Position numbers and translations under genes: made by a program. Positions 1-14,530 of a stretch of 64,000 nt of DNA are shown here, piece after piece. Numbering within the stretch: position 1 is the first letter of the stretch; the number at the start of each line of letters is the position of its first letter. The notes beneath the pieces were generated by a model, which searched no databases, was not told where the DNA came from, and saw only the letters and a list, made by a program, of their open reading frames with translations. Source of the stretch: Molanna angustata (taxonomy: Eukaryota; Arthropoda; Insecta; Trichoptera; Molannidae); assembly GCA_963576475.1 (NCBI GenBank), contig OY754967.1, positions 24,247,651 to 24,311,650 of the forward strand, in the 5' to 3' direction.

Positions 1-1195
1 TCTCATGTGTTACATGCAACTAGTTATATTATGTTGATGGAATGCTTTTTTCTCTAACAATATAAAAATAATATTGTATCATTAAACTGTAAATGAGCTA
101 TAGCTTCCCAAAGAAAATGAATAAATTAATATTTACTGTCATTTTATAAGTTTTTTTGCGAAAAAATATAATGAATCGTAAAAATATATTCCTTCGTTTT
201 ACCGACTGGTGTCTGTGACAAAACAAATGGTATAGTGTTTACATTACTAATTTAAGGTAAGCGGTACTCGTAAGTACCTACTGTCGGTCAAAAATGGTCA
301 TTTATTTAAAGGTTAAATGACTTCTATGTTGAATGAATGTGAACACATTGAGATGGTCTCAATATATGGAAAGAAACAATGGTTGTTGAACCAAATACAT
401 TAGAAGAATAAAACAGTAAATTGGGAGAGAAAATACTTACCTCCTCCGAAAAAACGATGAGGATTTTTTGAAAATACTTATCTTTTCGAAAGATTATTTT
501 GGTTTGACCACTTGGTAAGATCAACCATATATCCAAGGCTTATAATATAAATTAGTGATTATCAGTTACAATAATTTATTTCTTTAACAGGTAGATTGTT
601 TAAACTTATTGCATCTCTGATTGTAAAACAAATCCTGATTTTATTTCCTTACAGTTCTAAAATATTGACATCATCAGTATGTACAAAATTGAATCATTAT
701 CTTTGATAAATTAAAGATTATTTACAGCTCAAAGTCACGATAAAAATAAATCAATGATATTAATTTGTATTGTCCACTGAAATTTGCTGAATTTTATGAG
801 TCTGCGAATCAACCAACTATCTAAAATAAAGATGGTATAAATTATGAAATGGTCCATGGAGCGGACTATGCAGATTAGGTCTGGGTTATTAAGATGATTT
901 GCGGAGTTGAAATAATTTATGTGTTTTCTGGACGCTTTTTTTCTTCGAGTTGAAATAGCGGTACTCCATTGCACACCGCGTTAGATATAGTAATTGCATT
1001 AGTTATGTAACTATTATTAAACAGAAATGGTGGAAATTTATGATTGTTTGACTGAACGCTATTTATTTAATGTACATCAGGTAGGTACCTACTACTTTAT
1101 TCTTTTCTTATGAATATAATTAAGAAGAAAGATCAATGAACTAAAATTTATGCCTACGTATATAAGCGATAGCCAGGACAAGCAATAGTACGAAA
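1..1195. other. AT-rich sequence, no gene seen
   Basis: Open frames are short and none resembles a known protein. Splice-framed coding sequence is not evident. The GTAGGTACCTAC palindrome occurs at 1081-1092. Confidence 0.6.
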
Positions 1196-1200
1196 CCAGC

Positions 1201-1353
1201 CCCCCTAGACAACGTGTCATTATTTAGCTCAAGAAAAGATAACTCAATGTATGGATATGACAGTTGTCACGTGACTGGGAACTGTCGCTTCCATACACTG
1301 AGTTATCTTTTCTTGTTTCTTTTCTTGAGCTAAATGACACATTGTCTAGGGGG
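1201..1353. mobile_element. Foldback (palindromic) MITE-like element, copy 1
   Basis: The stretch is one long imperfect palindrome. The left arm begins CCCCCTAGACAACGTGTCAT and the right arm ends with its complement (ATGACACATTGTCTAGGGGG). The arms are about 55-63 bp around a short centre containing GTCACGTGAC. The right arm carries an extra 'TTTCTTGTTTC'-type insertion relative to the left. A second copy with the same organisation lies at 55700-55850. I see no clear target duplication, and there is no coding capacity. The transcript could fold into a long hairpin. Confidence 0.75.
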
Positions 1354-1536
1354 ACTGGACAGAGTAGATACCAAATGAGAATATTCTGAATATTCTGAAT
1401 TCTAGATACATTAGACAAAGTAATATTGGTTTTCTGAGCACAAGTGTCACACTTTGAAGATATAAGGTTGTAAAAATCATAGTAGAAATTAAAGCTTCGT
1501 GGTGTGGTTTTTTTATATAATATTATAATCAATCTA

Positions 1537-1713
1537 TTTTTTTAAATGAATATACCCTTGTTAAACAAGAACATATACATCTTCCTACGTTCCTTAAAAT
1601 AAGCAAATAAATGCTTGTGCTATAGGTGAACGATATTTGTCGAGGCAGGATTCGAACTCGCGACCACTGGATTACTAACCCAGCGCGCTAGCCGCTCTGC
1701 CATCGACCCATCT
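1537..1713 (-). mobile_element. tRNA-derived SINE (family A), copy 1
   Basis: On the minus strand the element starts with a tRNA-like head (TAGATGGGTCGATGGCAGAG, then GAGTTCGAATCC as box B). The anticodon-loop position reads AGT, so the source may be a tRNA-Thr-like gene. A non-tRNA body follows and it ends in T/A-rich sequence near 1540. Matching copies, all on the same strand, are at 21466-21620, 46893-47090 and 54149-54328. The unrelated body argues against a functional tRNA. Confidence 0.75.
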
Positions 1714-2744
1714 AATTTTATTAAGCACTCACATAGAACACGTAGATAATCGTATAGTGTCCTATCTACTGTATTTACAAAATATATCTAATTGTTTATA
1801 TCATTAAGTTATATACAATCAATTATACCGAACGACTTATGTGTTATTACTTATTGTTGATGATATGGTTGGTGAATCACTTAATAACTATGGGAATATG
1901 AATTTTGTTTGATTATCATTGACACAATGAAATCGTGATGTGTTTGTGGATAACTACGAGAGGACTTAGCATGCATTAGATAATTAGACACTTCAAGTTA
2001 GTATAGGTACCTACTTACTTACTATAGTGAGTCAGAGCTTGTATTAGTTTCTGAAACAAAACACCATCTCATCACCTGCAATACATATCTTGTGATTGTT
2101 GCAAGTATATTAAGTTTTATGTGTTTATGATGTAATAATAATTATTTATCAATCTACTAGATGGTACATTGAGGTTCAAGAGTGCTTTAGGATGAAGGCG
2201 AACAGGTGATGTTTTTAAGTCGTGATAAAAATGATGAATCCTAGTATAAGAATTACGCCGTTTAGTAAATTGACCATACTATTACTGATAACTGATAAAC
2301 CATTGATCATGACATAGGTAGGTACTATATCATTTTGTAATCAAGGATTTTAGGTATGTATCATAATATTACGAATTTTTAGATGATTTAATTTTATTGA
2401 AAAAATGACTCATGTTTTCAGGATCACGATTTTTATTTTTTTATTAAACGCAGTAAACAATAAATAATATCAATACAATTAATCAAAACAAAATAGTCAC
2501 CTTTGCAAGAAAATTATTCATGTTTAATGATGCAGTAACATTTATTAAATTTGTTTGAACATTGTCTGAATAATAATCAAATAATAAATTAATACATACC
2601 TTATCGACATGTACATATGCATGGATTAAAAGTTTAAAACTATCATCCAGTGAAAGTTATATAAAATGGTGAAAATAAAAATGATGAAAAAAATAGTATA
2701 CTGTACAGTTGTACAGAGTAGGTATATTACTTACAAATAACGAT
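1714..2744. other. AT-rich sequence, no gene seen
   Basis: Nothing recognisable beyond short 'taggtacctac' motifs (near 2006 and 2320). No coding signal was found. Confidence 0.5.
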
Positions 2745-2749
2745 CCATT

Positions 2750-3870
2750 TCAATATAAAACGAGTGGGTTGTAGCCAACACTAAACTCTCCACACCATAG
2801 CAAGTGTTCATTTTTTCTTCTTGAAAGGTTGACAATCTCTAAATGCATTTTTATGAAGTACATTTCCATTATATTCTTAAACAAATATAAGATTCCCAGA
2901 ACAAAAGTTTTCACAATACACCATAAACACAAAAAATATTTGTCACGAAACTCATAGTATGCCCTTTCTACATGATACCTGTTGAGAAATTTTAAGTAAA
3001 ATTGCATTACTAATAGCAAGATGAGCATGTATGCGACAGTTTATCAATAATGTTGATGAGGCGATGGATATGTGTCCAGATTGAAGAATGCGGTGTTCGG
3101 TTCTCACTGCCTACCCCTTGAGGAAGATAGAAGTGGAGAGTAAAAAAATACACTTGTCTATAGAGACACAAACAATATCAATATGAAGTTGATCACTCAA
3201 TTTTCCCTTACATAAGCTATTTTACTTCTGTTATACCTATACATTTTTCATACAAATATGAAATTTATTTCACATTGATGTGCCAGACCATTGATTTTTA
3301 TCTATAAATTTTGAAAACCCTTGAATGCATTTTTGATGAGTGTGTTTTTATTGTATCAAAATTTTAAACGGTATAAAAATACCTCGATTTTACAGACTGT
3401 GAGAGCATTTTGAAAATTTGGACAGATGAAATTAACGGATATCTATGGAAAACTAATCAGCTCTAAGTTTATGGACTTTACATAATGATATCAATATGAA
3501 GTCAATCGGACTTATAGTTTGTGCTGTAGAGAGGACACAAAAAAAGAATAACGTAAATGATGAAATCATAGAGAAGAAATTAAAAGTTGTTTATGGAAAA
3601 CTAATCAGCCCCAGGTCTATGCACTTTGCACATATGATTTAAATATGAAGTCGATCAGACTTATAGTTTGGGCTGTAGAGATGACACAAAAAGGATAAAT
3701 CCAGGCCGTACGGCATACGTCGTACGCCATACATAGCAACACATCACGACGAAACTCATAGTGTGCACTCTCTACATGATACCCGTTGAGAAATTGATGT
3801 AAAAAATACGCTTGAAAATTGTGAAATCATGACTCCACTATTCCATAGTGCGGAGAGTAAAACACGATTT
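2750..3870 (+). repeat. Dispersed repeat family H, longest copy
   Basis: It begins with 'gagtgggttgtagccaacac' and ends near 'ctccactattccatagtg...gagtaaaa'. Parts recur at 14405-14530, 26890-27620, 31215-31370, 50890-51195 and 57425-58005, in both orientations. Shared landmarks are 'gaagaatgcggtgttcggtt', 'cacgaaactcatagt' and 'gatacctgttgagaaatt'. No reading frame is conserved between copies. The class is unknown. It may be a non-autonomous DNA or Helitron-like element. Confidence 0.65.
3421..3708 (+). repeat. Tandem duplication inside family H
   Basis: Two diverged units with a period of about 148 bp. Each contains 'tatggaaaactaatcag', 'atatgaagtc' and 'cttatagttt', then 'gacacaaaaa'. A related single unit occurs in inverted orientation at about 51050-51190. 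Confidence 0.65.
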
Positions 3871-4427
3871 CTCATAGTTCAACATTTATTTGATAACAAC
3901 ATGACATATTTTTAAGATTCATTCATAAGGGTTTTAAAATATTTTTTATATTATACGTTCATTATGCAGTCATTTGATGTTGTTTTGTTTTGCTACATTC
4001 TACTGAAATACACTGCACACTAAAACCTCTACGAAATTTTGATAATTATCTTTGTAAAACAGCAAAGTACGGCTGGAGGGATTTCTAGAAAATATAAGTA
4101 AACTTTTGCATTGTTCATAGTTCAGAATAAATTATCCTGGTGCTTCACAAGGCTATCTCACAGTATCGTCTTTACTTGCATTGTCAGGAAACTCGCGGTG
4201 CCAAGAATAATTACTTAGATAACCATACATACGGCCTGCAATTATTAAAGTGAGATAAGGCGACTATTTTCGACATACCTATTCCCACTTATTTTAGATA
4301 CATAATCCAAGTATGCATTTCGTGCAACATAAAACCTAAAATCTGCGATGAAATCAAAATAATTTTGAAGACATATCATTAAGAAAAACAGTATTGGAAA
4401 TTAAACAATTAAAAAAAAAAAAAGTTT
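3871..4427. other. AT-rich sequence, no gene seen
   Basis: No feature could be supported here apart from an A-run at 4410-4424 immediately before the next SINE. Confidence 0.45.
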
Positions 4428-4655
4428 TGGTATGGCACAGTTGGTATTAAGCCGTTTGGTTTCTGTGCGGGCGTCCTGGGTTCGATCCCTAGCAGAAAAG
4501 AAATTTTTCAAATTGATTGCTTACGCTAATATTACTTATCTGGGCTGAAAACACTGGTTAGTTGGAAGAAATTGCCATATGGCAATAAACTCGCCACTTG
4601 CGCAGGGTGCAAGGAAGTGTTTGTAACTTTACAAACAATTTAATATTATTATAGA
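4428..4655 (+). mobile_element. Composite SINE (family C): tRNA-like head with LINE-like tail
   Basis: The head shows an A-box-like TGGCACAGTTGGTATTAAG and a B-box-like GGTTCGATCCC. From about 4556 the 3' part, 'ggttagttggaagaaattgc', followed by 'ggcaataaactcgcc', matches the 3' tail of the truncated LINE at 44.7-45.4 kb. Head plus LINE tail is the known architecture of SINEs mobilised by a partner LINE. A second tail with the same 'cttgcgcag...caaggaa' variant is at 36250-36345. Confidence 0.65.
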
Positions 4656-4724
4656 AATTATTTATACTGATAAAGGACTTACAAATCTAAATAATGTATT
4701 GTTTTCTCGTAATTTACATTTATT

Positions 4725-4965
4725 TCAGGAAAATAACATCGATTTCTTAAAAATGTCTTCCTTTCACTGAAAAATACCGCTTTTAATAAAATATAATACC
4801 GATTTTATAAAAATAACACCACTTTTCATAAAAAAATAATACCGAATTCATAAAAATAATACCACTTTTCGGTTTTTTACAAAAATAACATCCCTTTTCC
4901 AAAGAATAAAAAAACGCAGCTTTTCTACAAAATTAACATACCTTTTTCAAAAAAATAACGCGTAT
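4725..4965 (+). repeat. Imperfect AT-rich minisatellite
   Basis: About eight diverged units of 25-30 bp built on 'aaaataataccacttttc'. Unit length and sequence drift along the array, as expected of an old minisatellite. Confidence 0.6.
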
Positions 4966-4993
4966 AATTCAGGGGGCAAGTCTGGTTCGACCA

Positions 4994-5279
4994 GCGAAAT
5001 CAAAACCTTAGTGATTACCCATATCATGGATATAATTATCGGATGGAGTTCTGTGACATCTTAAAGATATTGTAGAACTCCATATAATAATTAAATCCAT
5101 GATTTGAGTAATATAGCCCCAAATCTATACTTGTTTATCTTATACCGAAATGTGTAACATCTTTAGTTTCTTCATTAGTTAAATCAAGGTTGCATCAATT
5201 AAACCCGCTTGATACACGCGGTTTCCAACATAGCTTTGGACCCTTCACGAGGTCGTAATCACGAGGGTTTTGATTTCGC
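4994..5279. mobile_element. MITE-like element with TIRs and a nested palindrome
   Basis: The left end GCGAAATCAAAACC...TGATTA (4994-5017) pairs with the right end at 5256-5279 over about 24 bp with three mismatches. Inside, a second inverted repeat of about 30 bp pairs 5023-5052 with 5074-5103 (ATCATGGATATAATTAT side). There is no coding capacity. Size and structure fit a short non-autonomous DNA transposon. Superfamily and target duplication are not determined. Confidence 0.6.
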
Positions 5280-5314
5280 CGATTGAATCAGACATACACC
5301 CCTGGTCTCTACTG

Positions 5315-6256
<942 letters not shown>

Positions 6257-6404
6257 ATACTAGCTTTTATGTCCCGCCGTTGGCCAAGAATGTAAAATTG
6301 TGAAAGAAAAAGCAATCGTTTTTATAATATTGTCACCCAATTATTTTGCAATATCAGACTATGAAAAGTGGTTTGAAATTTGATTGAGTTTAAGTATTGT
6401 AAAA

Positions 6405-7010
6405 TGTTCAAGTGATGGCCACAACCCATTCTTTTTTATATATTGCTATAAAGTGTGAATGAAGTATAATATTTATACAATTTCTGCTCGCATGGACTAT
6501 GCGTAATGGTTTTAAATATGACTGTTTATCAACGTTGTAAAGAGATTGGTTTGGCCACAACCCCCATTTTTAAATATTATCATCGAAAACAAATTGTAAT
6601 GTGTACCTATTGAAAATTAAGTAATTTTGGATGTTGGGATGTGGTTAAAATTTGATTAAACAAACGTAGGTGCTGAAAAGATCTAGTATTGGTCACATCC
6701 CATTCGTTTTTATATTTTTTCATCACGTGTGCATTATATTTTTGCTCAATTTGACTGAAAGTCTTCATTAACGAAGAAGAAGAAGACTTGAACTATAGTA
6801 AATAGTTTTTAATTTGAATATAAATGTTGTGAAGAGTTCAGTAATGGCCACAACCCCCATTCTTTAAATATTAGGTGTTGAAAATTATTCAAAATAGGAT
6901 GATATAAATGGTTTAAATTTAATTAAACAAAAGTATTGAAAAGATTCTAGTGCAGGTTATATCGTCACATCCCATATCCCATTCATTTCATATGTATTTT
7001 CATCAAGTGT
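6405..7010 (+). repeat. Tandem units within E ('ggccacaaccc' repeats)
   Basis: Four to five diverged units of about 140 bp share '(tt)ggccacaaccc(cc)att' or 'ggtcacatcccattc', followed by 'tttaaatatt' and a 'gatttaatt(aa)acaa' segment. The inverted equivalents are at about 60940-61560. Confidence 0.6.
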
Positions 7011-7069
7011 GCATATCGTTAATAATATTTCTGCACAATAGACTATTAGACTTAAAACTAACCCAAAAG

Positions 7070-7528
7070 ACTAAATAAAAAAGAGAAAAATAAGTATAAG
7101 ACTATAAGAAATAGTTTGTATAAAAAACTATTCCAATGGTCTACATAAAATAAGTAAAAATACATATACCTAATAGAAGAATTAGACTATTGGAAATAGA
7201 TTGTATAAAAGCTCACCCAAAGGTCTACAAAAAAGAAGAAGAAGAATATTTAGACTATTGGAAATAGTTTGTATAAATATTGACCAAAAGGTCTACATAA
7301 AAGAAAATGAATAAGACTATTGGAAATAGTTTGTATTAAAACTCTCCCAAAAGTCTACGTACTTAAATGAAGAAGAATAATAATTAGACTAAAGGAAATA
7401 ATTTTTATAAAAAAATGACCCAAATGTATACATAAAAGAAGAAGAAGATGAATTAGACAATAGGAAATAGTTTGTATAAAAACTGCCCTAAAGGTCTACA
7501 TAAAATTAAGAAGAAACAGAATTAGACT
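7070..7528 (+). repeat. About 66-bp tandem array within E
   Basis: Seven or so diverged units: 'ttagactattggaaatagtt', 'tgtataaaaact', 'cccaaaggtctacataaaag', then a (gaa)n run. The inverted copy of E carries the same array at about 60320-60880 with different unit drift. Confidence 0.7.
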
Positions 7529-8402
7529 CCAGGACCCGCCGCTTCAGGCCCTTCAGTACCTCCCGTCCCTTTAATCCCTCATTACGTCCCTTCCCATCAG
7601 ACCCTTCACTACCTTCCGTCCCTTCAGGCAGTTTTATACCTCCCGTCCCTTCAGGCCCTTTAGTGCATCCCTTCCCTTCATTACATCCCGTCCCATCAGT
7701 CGGTTAAGAAAAGTTTAAATCCAGAAACCATCCTGGAAGAACCGCGAAGAGATGAAAGAACCTTCTTTTCCCAGGATGCTCTTCTTAATAGGTAAAATGA
7801 CTAAATACACGAAGAAGAAGAAAAAAGTTTAAACCCAGATACCTGCGAAGAGATGGAAGGACAGTTGGACCTTCTTCTCCCAGGATTCTCCAACTTCATA
7901 GGTAAAATGACCAAAAATACACGATGAAGAAGAAGAAGAAGAAATAAGTTTAAATCCAGATACCTGCGAAGAGATGGAAGGAAAATTGGACATTCTTCTC
8001 CCAGGTTAGTCCACCTTCAAAGGTAAAATGACCAAATAGACGATGAAGAAGAAGAAGAAAAAAGTTTAAATCCAGAAACCTGCGAAGAGATGGAAGGAAA
8101 ATTGGACCTTCATCTCCCAGGATAGTTCATCTTCATAGGTAAGATGACCAAGTACACGTTGAAGAAAAAGAAGAAAAAGTTTATATGCAGAACCCGTCCT
8201 GGAAGACCTGTGAAGAGATGGAGGGACAGTCGGACCTTCTTTTCCCAGGATACTCCCCCTTCATAGGTAAAACGACCCAATACACGAAGAAGAAGAAGAA
8301 TAAGAAAAAAATTTAAATCCAAAAACCATCCTGGGCATACGCTCGACAATTCACCAAAGTTTCATTAAATCGGACAAACGGTTGATAAATAAATAAATAA
8401 AA
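7529..8402 (+). mobile_element. Block nested in E: C/T-rich head plus about 115-bp tandem array
   Basis: The other E copy lacks this block: sequence around 7528 and 8403 is adjacent near 60280-60320. The block starts with 'ccttcag...cccgtccctt' C/T-rich repeats. Five to six units of 105-130 bp follow, each with 'gtttaaatccag', 'gcgaagagatgga', 'tctcccagga' and 'aggtaaaatgacc', and each ends in (gaa)n. It closes with 'gtttcattaaatcggac' and an (aaat)n tail, which suggests a retroelement-type 3' end. Single related units are at 21368-21465 and about 28380-28440. Confidence 0.55.
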
Positions 8403-9225
8403 TAATTTTCCTATAGGAAATCAGTATAGGTATATTATTGTTGATTTGTAAGTAAATAGTATTAGGTAGGTACCTACCTACAACAACCTTCTAAATAAAT
8501 TCGATTCCTAACAAATTTTATTTGAATATCGCATTCTTTCTGTAGCCATGGAAACGATTCGAACACGTAAGTAATATCGAATGGTTCGGATACATTTTTT
8601 GAATATGTAGGTACGTACATTGGTTTGTTCGATGCCATAAAAATGAAAATTGTCAGAAAAATCAAATATTATTTACAAATTATGCAATTTTATTATGCCT
8701 ATATCTTTACTAATAAATAACACATTTTTACAATATATGTCTTAAAACTTGCCGTAATGTCTTGTGTTTCATTTTATTATTTCATAATTACATTTATTTC
8801 AAAGGTTTATTATTTTAAAGAACATATTCATTCGGTGGGAAAATGAAATATTGTATGAAAAGATATTAAAATGGCGGCGTTTATGTACAAAAGGCATACT
8901 TTAAAAATAAGTTAAACATTATAATTATACCAAATATTCACCATGTTTTTCACTTAAACGCTAATTTATACTTCAAAATATATTTTTTTTGTGTAAATAC
9001 CTACTTCTAACTTTTAAACTAACAGATATTTGCGTGCAAAATGTACACTTTTTTGACAGATATGACTTGGAAAATTTTGTATGAAAAAAATAATTATTTA
9101 AATATTTTTAAAATTCAGCATTTTTATCGCATTCTTTTTAGCGTGACACTGCATCAGGTATACTGGTACATGTTCGCACTTAAATTAGATTTTTAGATGC
9201 TCTTGGTTTTTCAGAAGGCGTGAGA

Positions 9226-9268
9226 CAAACACACACACACACACATACACACACACACACACACACAA
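9226..9268 (+). repeat. (CA)n microsatellite within E
   Basis: CA dinucleotide run with one T interruption. The inverted E copy has the matching (TG)n at about 59400-59432. Confidence 0.9.
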
Positions 9269-9298
9269 ACACTAACATTTTGATTGCTTTATTACTTT

Positions 9299-10603
<1,305 letters not shown>

Positions 10604-12800
10604 TATATCAGCATCGTTGTATACATACCTACTGGATATACCTACCTCAAACAAATACATACTCGATATCTCATATAAACTAGTTATGAGTCGAACTTGT
10701 CAGTAAGACAGTAAAAATCTTGTTTAAAAAATAAATATATAGGTAGTTTCCGGCAAATATCTTGAGAATTTATCTCGAGGATGGGGGTGGGGGCAGTTTG
10801 CACAAAATAAAGGTAGATACATACCAACCAAGTACAAAAAAAAAACAAATTTGCGCTCTGCGCAGCCCACGAGATTTTTTCGTTTTTATTTTAAGTGAAA
10901 ATGTTAATGATATTTTTTGTTATTTATGAATACACCATTGCACCCTGTACGAGTGGCAAGTTTGATCCTATTATTGATGAATACAACATTGCACCCTGTA
11001 CGAGTGGCGTATTTGTTGTAAAATTGTTTGAGATATATTTTTTAATAAACAAGTTCTGCGTCACAGTCCCGTTACAGTCTCCATAGTGCGGGTGGTGGTG
11101 AGGTAGTGAGTAGCGAATAAATTTCTCCACTACTTGGAATCGAACCCAAAACGCTCGCATGTACCGTGGTAATGTACCGTGGCTTTATGAATTCGAATTT
11201 TATTTTATTTTCATTTTGATTGTTCAACTATTATAATTGCATTATACGAGAGAGCTCGCACTGACAAACTGTTCCTACAGTTAATATAAAAATAATATAT
11301 GTTAATGTCAACTTTTAAAAATTATATTAATAAAAAAATCTAAAGTAAACCCATCACTGTTTTGTTGGTAGGTACATACAGAAAGTATGTAAGATAGTTT
11401 TTCCCTCGGCAGCGAGTATCTGATTGCAATCGAAAAGCACGTCGGAACCGGCCTTATTGGACATATCAATATATCGCAGTGTACAATACATAGGTAACCA
11501 TGTATAGTACGTTTGCAGGCTGTTGAAGATTATCTTCCATAGTCCAGTTCAGTCTCACGGTCATTGCCAGGTATAATATCTCATAGTGGTGTAGGATAAT
11601 CTTATATCATTATAATAGCAGATATTCTGCCTGTTATGTGATGCAACCTGCTCTTTCTATATTATATTATGGTGAGAATTGTCTTCACAAAGGATATGAC
11701 GTCAAAATAATTCATCATCAGTAGCGGTTTCAGATCAAAAAATAAATGAACCCATTCTTCTATAGTAGGCCAAATAGTAAATTTTGAAAATCTTTTCACC
11801 GGGACATTCAAAAGATACCTTATTGAAATAAAGAACAGTATATTTTTTATATATATTTATACTGTTACACGTATTTTCAAAAACTTTTCTTGTAAAATTA
11901 GTTTTAGTAAAAACCGTTTTTAATTTTTATATTTTAAGTAAGTAAAAAAACTACAAGGCAAGTAGATTTTTACTTTAATCGAAAGAGAATATGAAAATCT
12001 ATCGGTTGAGTTTTTTACTATTTTTATATTTAATTTCTAAACCTATTTTAAACCAATTTTTATTTTCTATACTTTATAAACCTATTTTAAACAATCTTTA
12101 AATTTTACCATTTTTTCACAAAAAAAATAGATAAACCTACAATATTTTTTCGTGTTTCATACATTAGAAGGTAATTTAGTGTGCATATTTGTGTACATAC
12201 GTATGCCCAAGGTATACAACGGCCTCAATACCAAATTTCAAAAAAAAAAAAATGAATATAGGTACATTTTCAATATATATTCAACACTGGCGTCTGATTT
12301 ATAGAATTATATTTAAGTTTTAAAAATAAAAACAAATACTGTTTTACTTCTGCAATATTAATTTTATTTTAACTGAATAATGACTGTTAACCGTTTTAAT
12401 TCTTATTGAGTGTGATTATATTCAATATAACTATGAGTGCAATTTGATTAAGTTGTTTTTGTAAAAATATTTGACTATGAAGAGTTGATCCAATTAGTTT
12501 TTGCACGAATACCTACCTAAACCTAATGTTTTTTCGTGAACATAGTGAATTTTCATATTAAATATAAATTTTATTATAAATATATAAACAAACATTTTTT
12601 CATATTATTTTTATTTTCTTGATACCGGTCCTGTCACAAAACAAAATGATAAGGTGTAATAAAGAGCTAGACAACTATGTAACTATAATATTATAATATG
12701 ACCTCACGGAAGTAAAATAACGGTCACAAAATTGCCAACTCACTGACATCAAATATTATTTATTTATTTTATTCATTTATTAATATTTCTGTTCATAATA
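10604..12800. other. AT-rich sequence, no gene seen
   Basis: Contains a degenerate minus-strand tRNA-like stretch near 11090-11165 ('ttggaatcgaaccca') and a short duplication ('attgcaccctgtacgagtgg' at 10936 and 10988). No protein-coding region could be supported. Confidence 0.5.
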
Positions 12801-12807
12801 TAAACAA

Positions 12808-12875
12808 ATATATTGTACCTACACTGGAGGGCTTATTGCCACTAGGCAATTTCTCCCAACCAAACACAATACAAA
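12808..12875 (-). mobile_element. LINE/SINE 3' tail fragment
   Basis: The complement of the tail motif, 'gggcttattgccactaggca' then 'atttctcccaacca', matches the 3' end of the truncated LINE at 44.7 kb. Confidence 0.6.
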
Positions 12876-13445
12876 GTATGACAATATTCGTGTATTATAA
12901 CTATTGATATTACTTTCTTGGCACCTAAAATATATAACATCTTCACCAAGGAAGCCCAAAATTAAAAAAAAACTTCTCCAGCTAAACTCAAAAATACTCT
13001 GATTTCACACTAGCTTCTTATAAAAAAATGCAGACTGCGAAAATTATGTGTCCGTCGTACTACAATAGTTAACTTATTAAATACAATAATTAAATAAATA
13101 CTATTTTTATTCTAAATTAAATTAAACACATTATCCTTAAAAAAAAGTAGTCAAAATCTATATATAATTACATAATAATGTACACTATAGCACATGCCAC
13201 TCCAATGATTCTTATTAATATTTTATTGGTTTTTATACATGTATTCTTTAAATTATAGTAAAATGTTCTGGTAATTGAATTGATTATAAAAATAAAAAAA
13301 AATGAAATATTCACTCAAAATATATGGCCACAGGTATATGCCATTCATCTGTTTATTCACACGTTGAGTTGAACATTTTATGTGAACATTCGGATTTTAA
13401 TTTAAAATATAATGTATTTATTGTTTAATTTAAAAATATTTATTA

Positions 13446-13500
13446 TTCGTGTCTCAATCAGTTAGGCATCTGACTCTCGGGTTCGATTGCACAGTTTTTA
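13446..13500 (+). mobile_element. tRNA-like SINE head (family B), fragment
   Basis: 'gtctcaatcagttaggcatc' followed by 'gggttcgattgcac' resembles tRNA A and B boxes. It aligns with the minus-strand copy at 28687-28772. The anticodon arm is deleted, so it is not a functional tRNA. Confidence 0.5.
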
Positions 13501-13882
13501 TATATACTTTCTGCTTGAAATTGTAGGACATCATCATAACTGTTCTTCAAAAGTAGGAAATTGTCATTGAAAGTGAAAAATATTAATATTTGAAATATTA
13601 ATATGTTAATGGACCAAATATACAATTTAAAATAAAAATATAATACACAAACATGAATCTGACTTCTGAACTCTATTGTAAATTTGAAATTTATTAATGT
13701 TTATTAAAATTCCGTTATTAAATTATTATTGTCATGTATAGTTTTATATTATCTTATGATATTTTTTATATTATGACTACTTACGTAGGTACTGTAGAAA
13801 TTTTACTATAAATTTGTTTTTTTGTGTTTCATTGTATTACTGACCTTGAACAGTAAAAATATTTTTATTGACAAACATTTTT

Positions 13883-14210
13883 TCAACATCTCAATAGATA
13901 CGAAGTTGGGATATTGTAGAAGAACCAGGAACTCGAGGCACCTACAGGACTTACGACCTGTCATCGACTGGTTTACGTGACCACTTTATGCGCTTGCGCA
14001 ACGTTCACCAATTATGCCTTCTTATTGAATTCCCTTATCAATGTAATTTTTGAAAGTTCTATATGTTTGAATAGTGTGTAACATTTCACTTGAAAATAAG
14101 GGATTATGCTATTGCCATCTATGGAGTAACGAAAAAGCCTTTTTGTAACGCCATCTATTGAGAAATTGAGATATTAATTTATTTGTAAACAATGAAAGCA
14201 GTAAAAATAT
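13883..14210 (+). mobile_element. Family G element, partial copy
   Basis: Starts 'aacatctcaatagatacgaa' and carries the family landmarks 'agaaccaggaactc', 'acttacgacctgtcat', 'cgcttgcgcaacgttcacca' and 'gccatctattgagaaa'. The right TIR seen in the 35.7-kb copy is not evident here. Confidence 0.65.
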
Positions 14211-14301
14211 GTTTCTTATTGTAAAAACAAGCTTGGCAATGCAAGACCTAGATCAAGACACGACTGAGTAAGCAAGACCAAGATCAAGATTGTGAACGGG
14301 G

Positions 14302-14338
14302 ATGCAAGACCAAGACCATCCAGATCTTGGTCTTGCAT
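14302..14338. repeat. Perfect 14-bp inverted repeat
   Basis: ATGCAAGACCAAGA pairs with TCTTGGTCTTGCAT across a 9-bp spacer. Related 'caagac' repeats precede it (14240-14300), and similar 'tcttgcaagact' motifs recur at about 36890-36970 and 37400. Confidence 0.6.
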
Positions 14339-14404
14339 TTGCTATCACTAATTTTCACCGACATTTAAATATTAACTAAGCATATTATCTAGCCAAAGTG
14401 AAAA

Positions 14405-14530
14405 ATAAAACGAATGGGTTATAGCCAACACTAAACACCTGACTAACAAGTCATTCTATAAAGTATTCATATTTTGTATGTAAAATATTCAGCATTTTCA
14501 TGAAATGAGTTTAGAAATAAGTAAGGAGAA
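14405..14530 (+). repeat. Family H, 5' fragment
   Basis: 'cgaatgggttatagccaaca' then 'cactaacaagtcattctata' matches the start of the copy at 57425. Confidence 0.6.

Noticed and set aside
1620..1710. A functional minus-strand tRNA gene
   Set aside because: The tRNA-like head is fused to a body repeated at three other sites, as in a SINE. There is no pol III terminator directly after the head.
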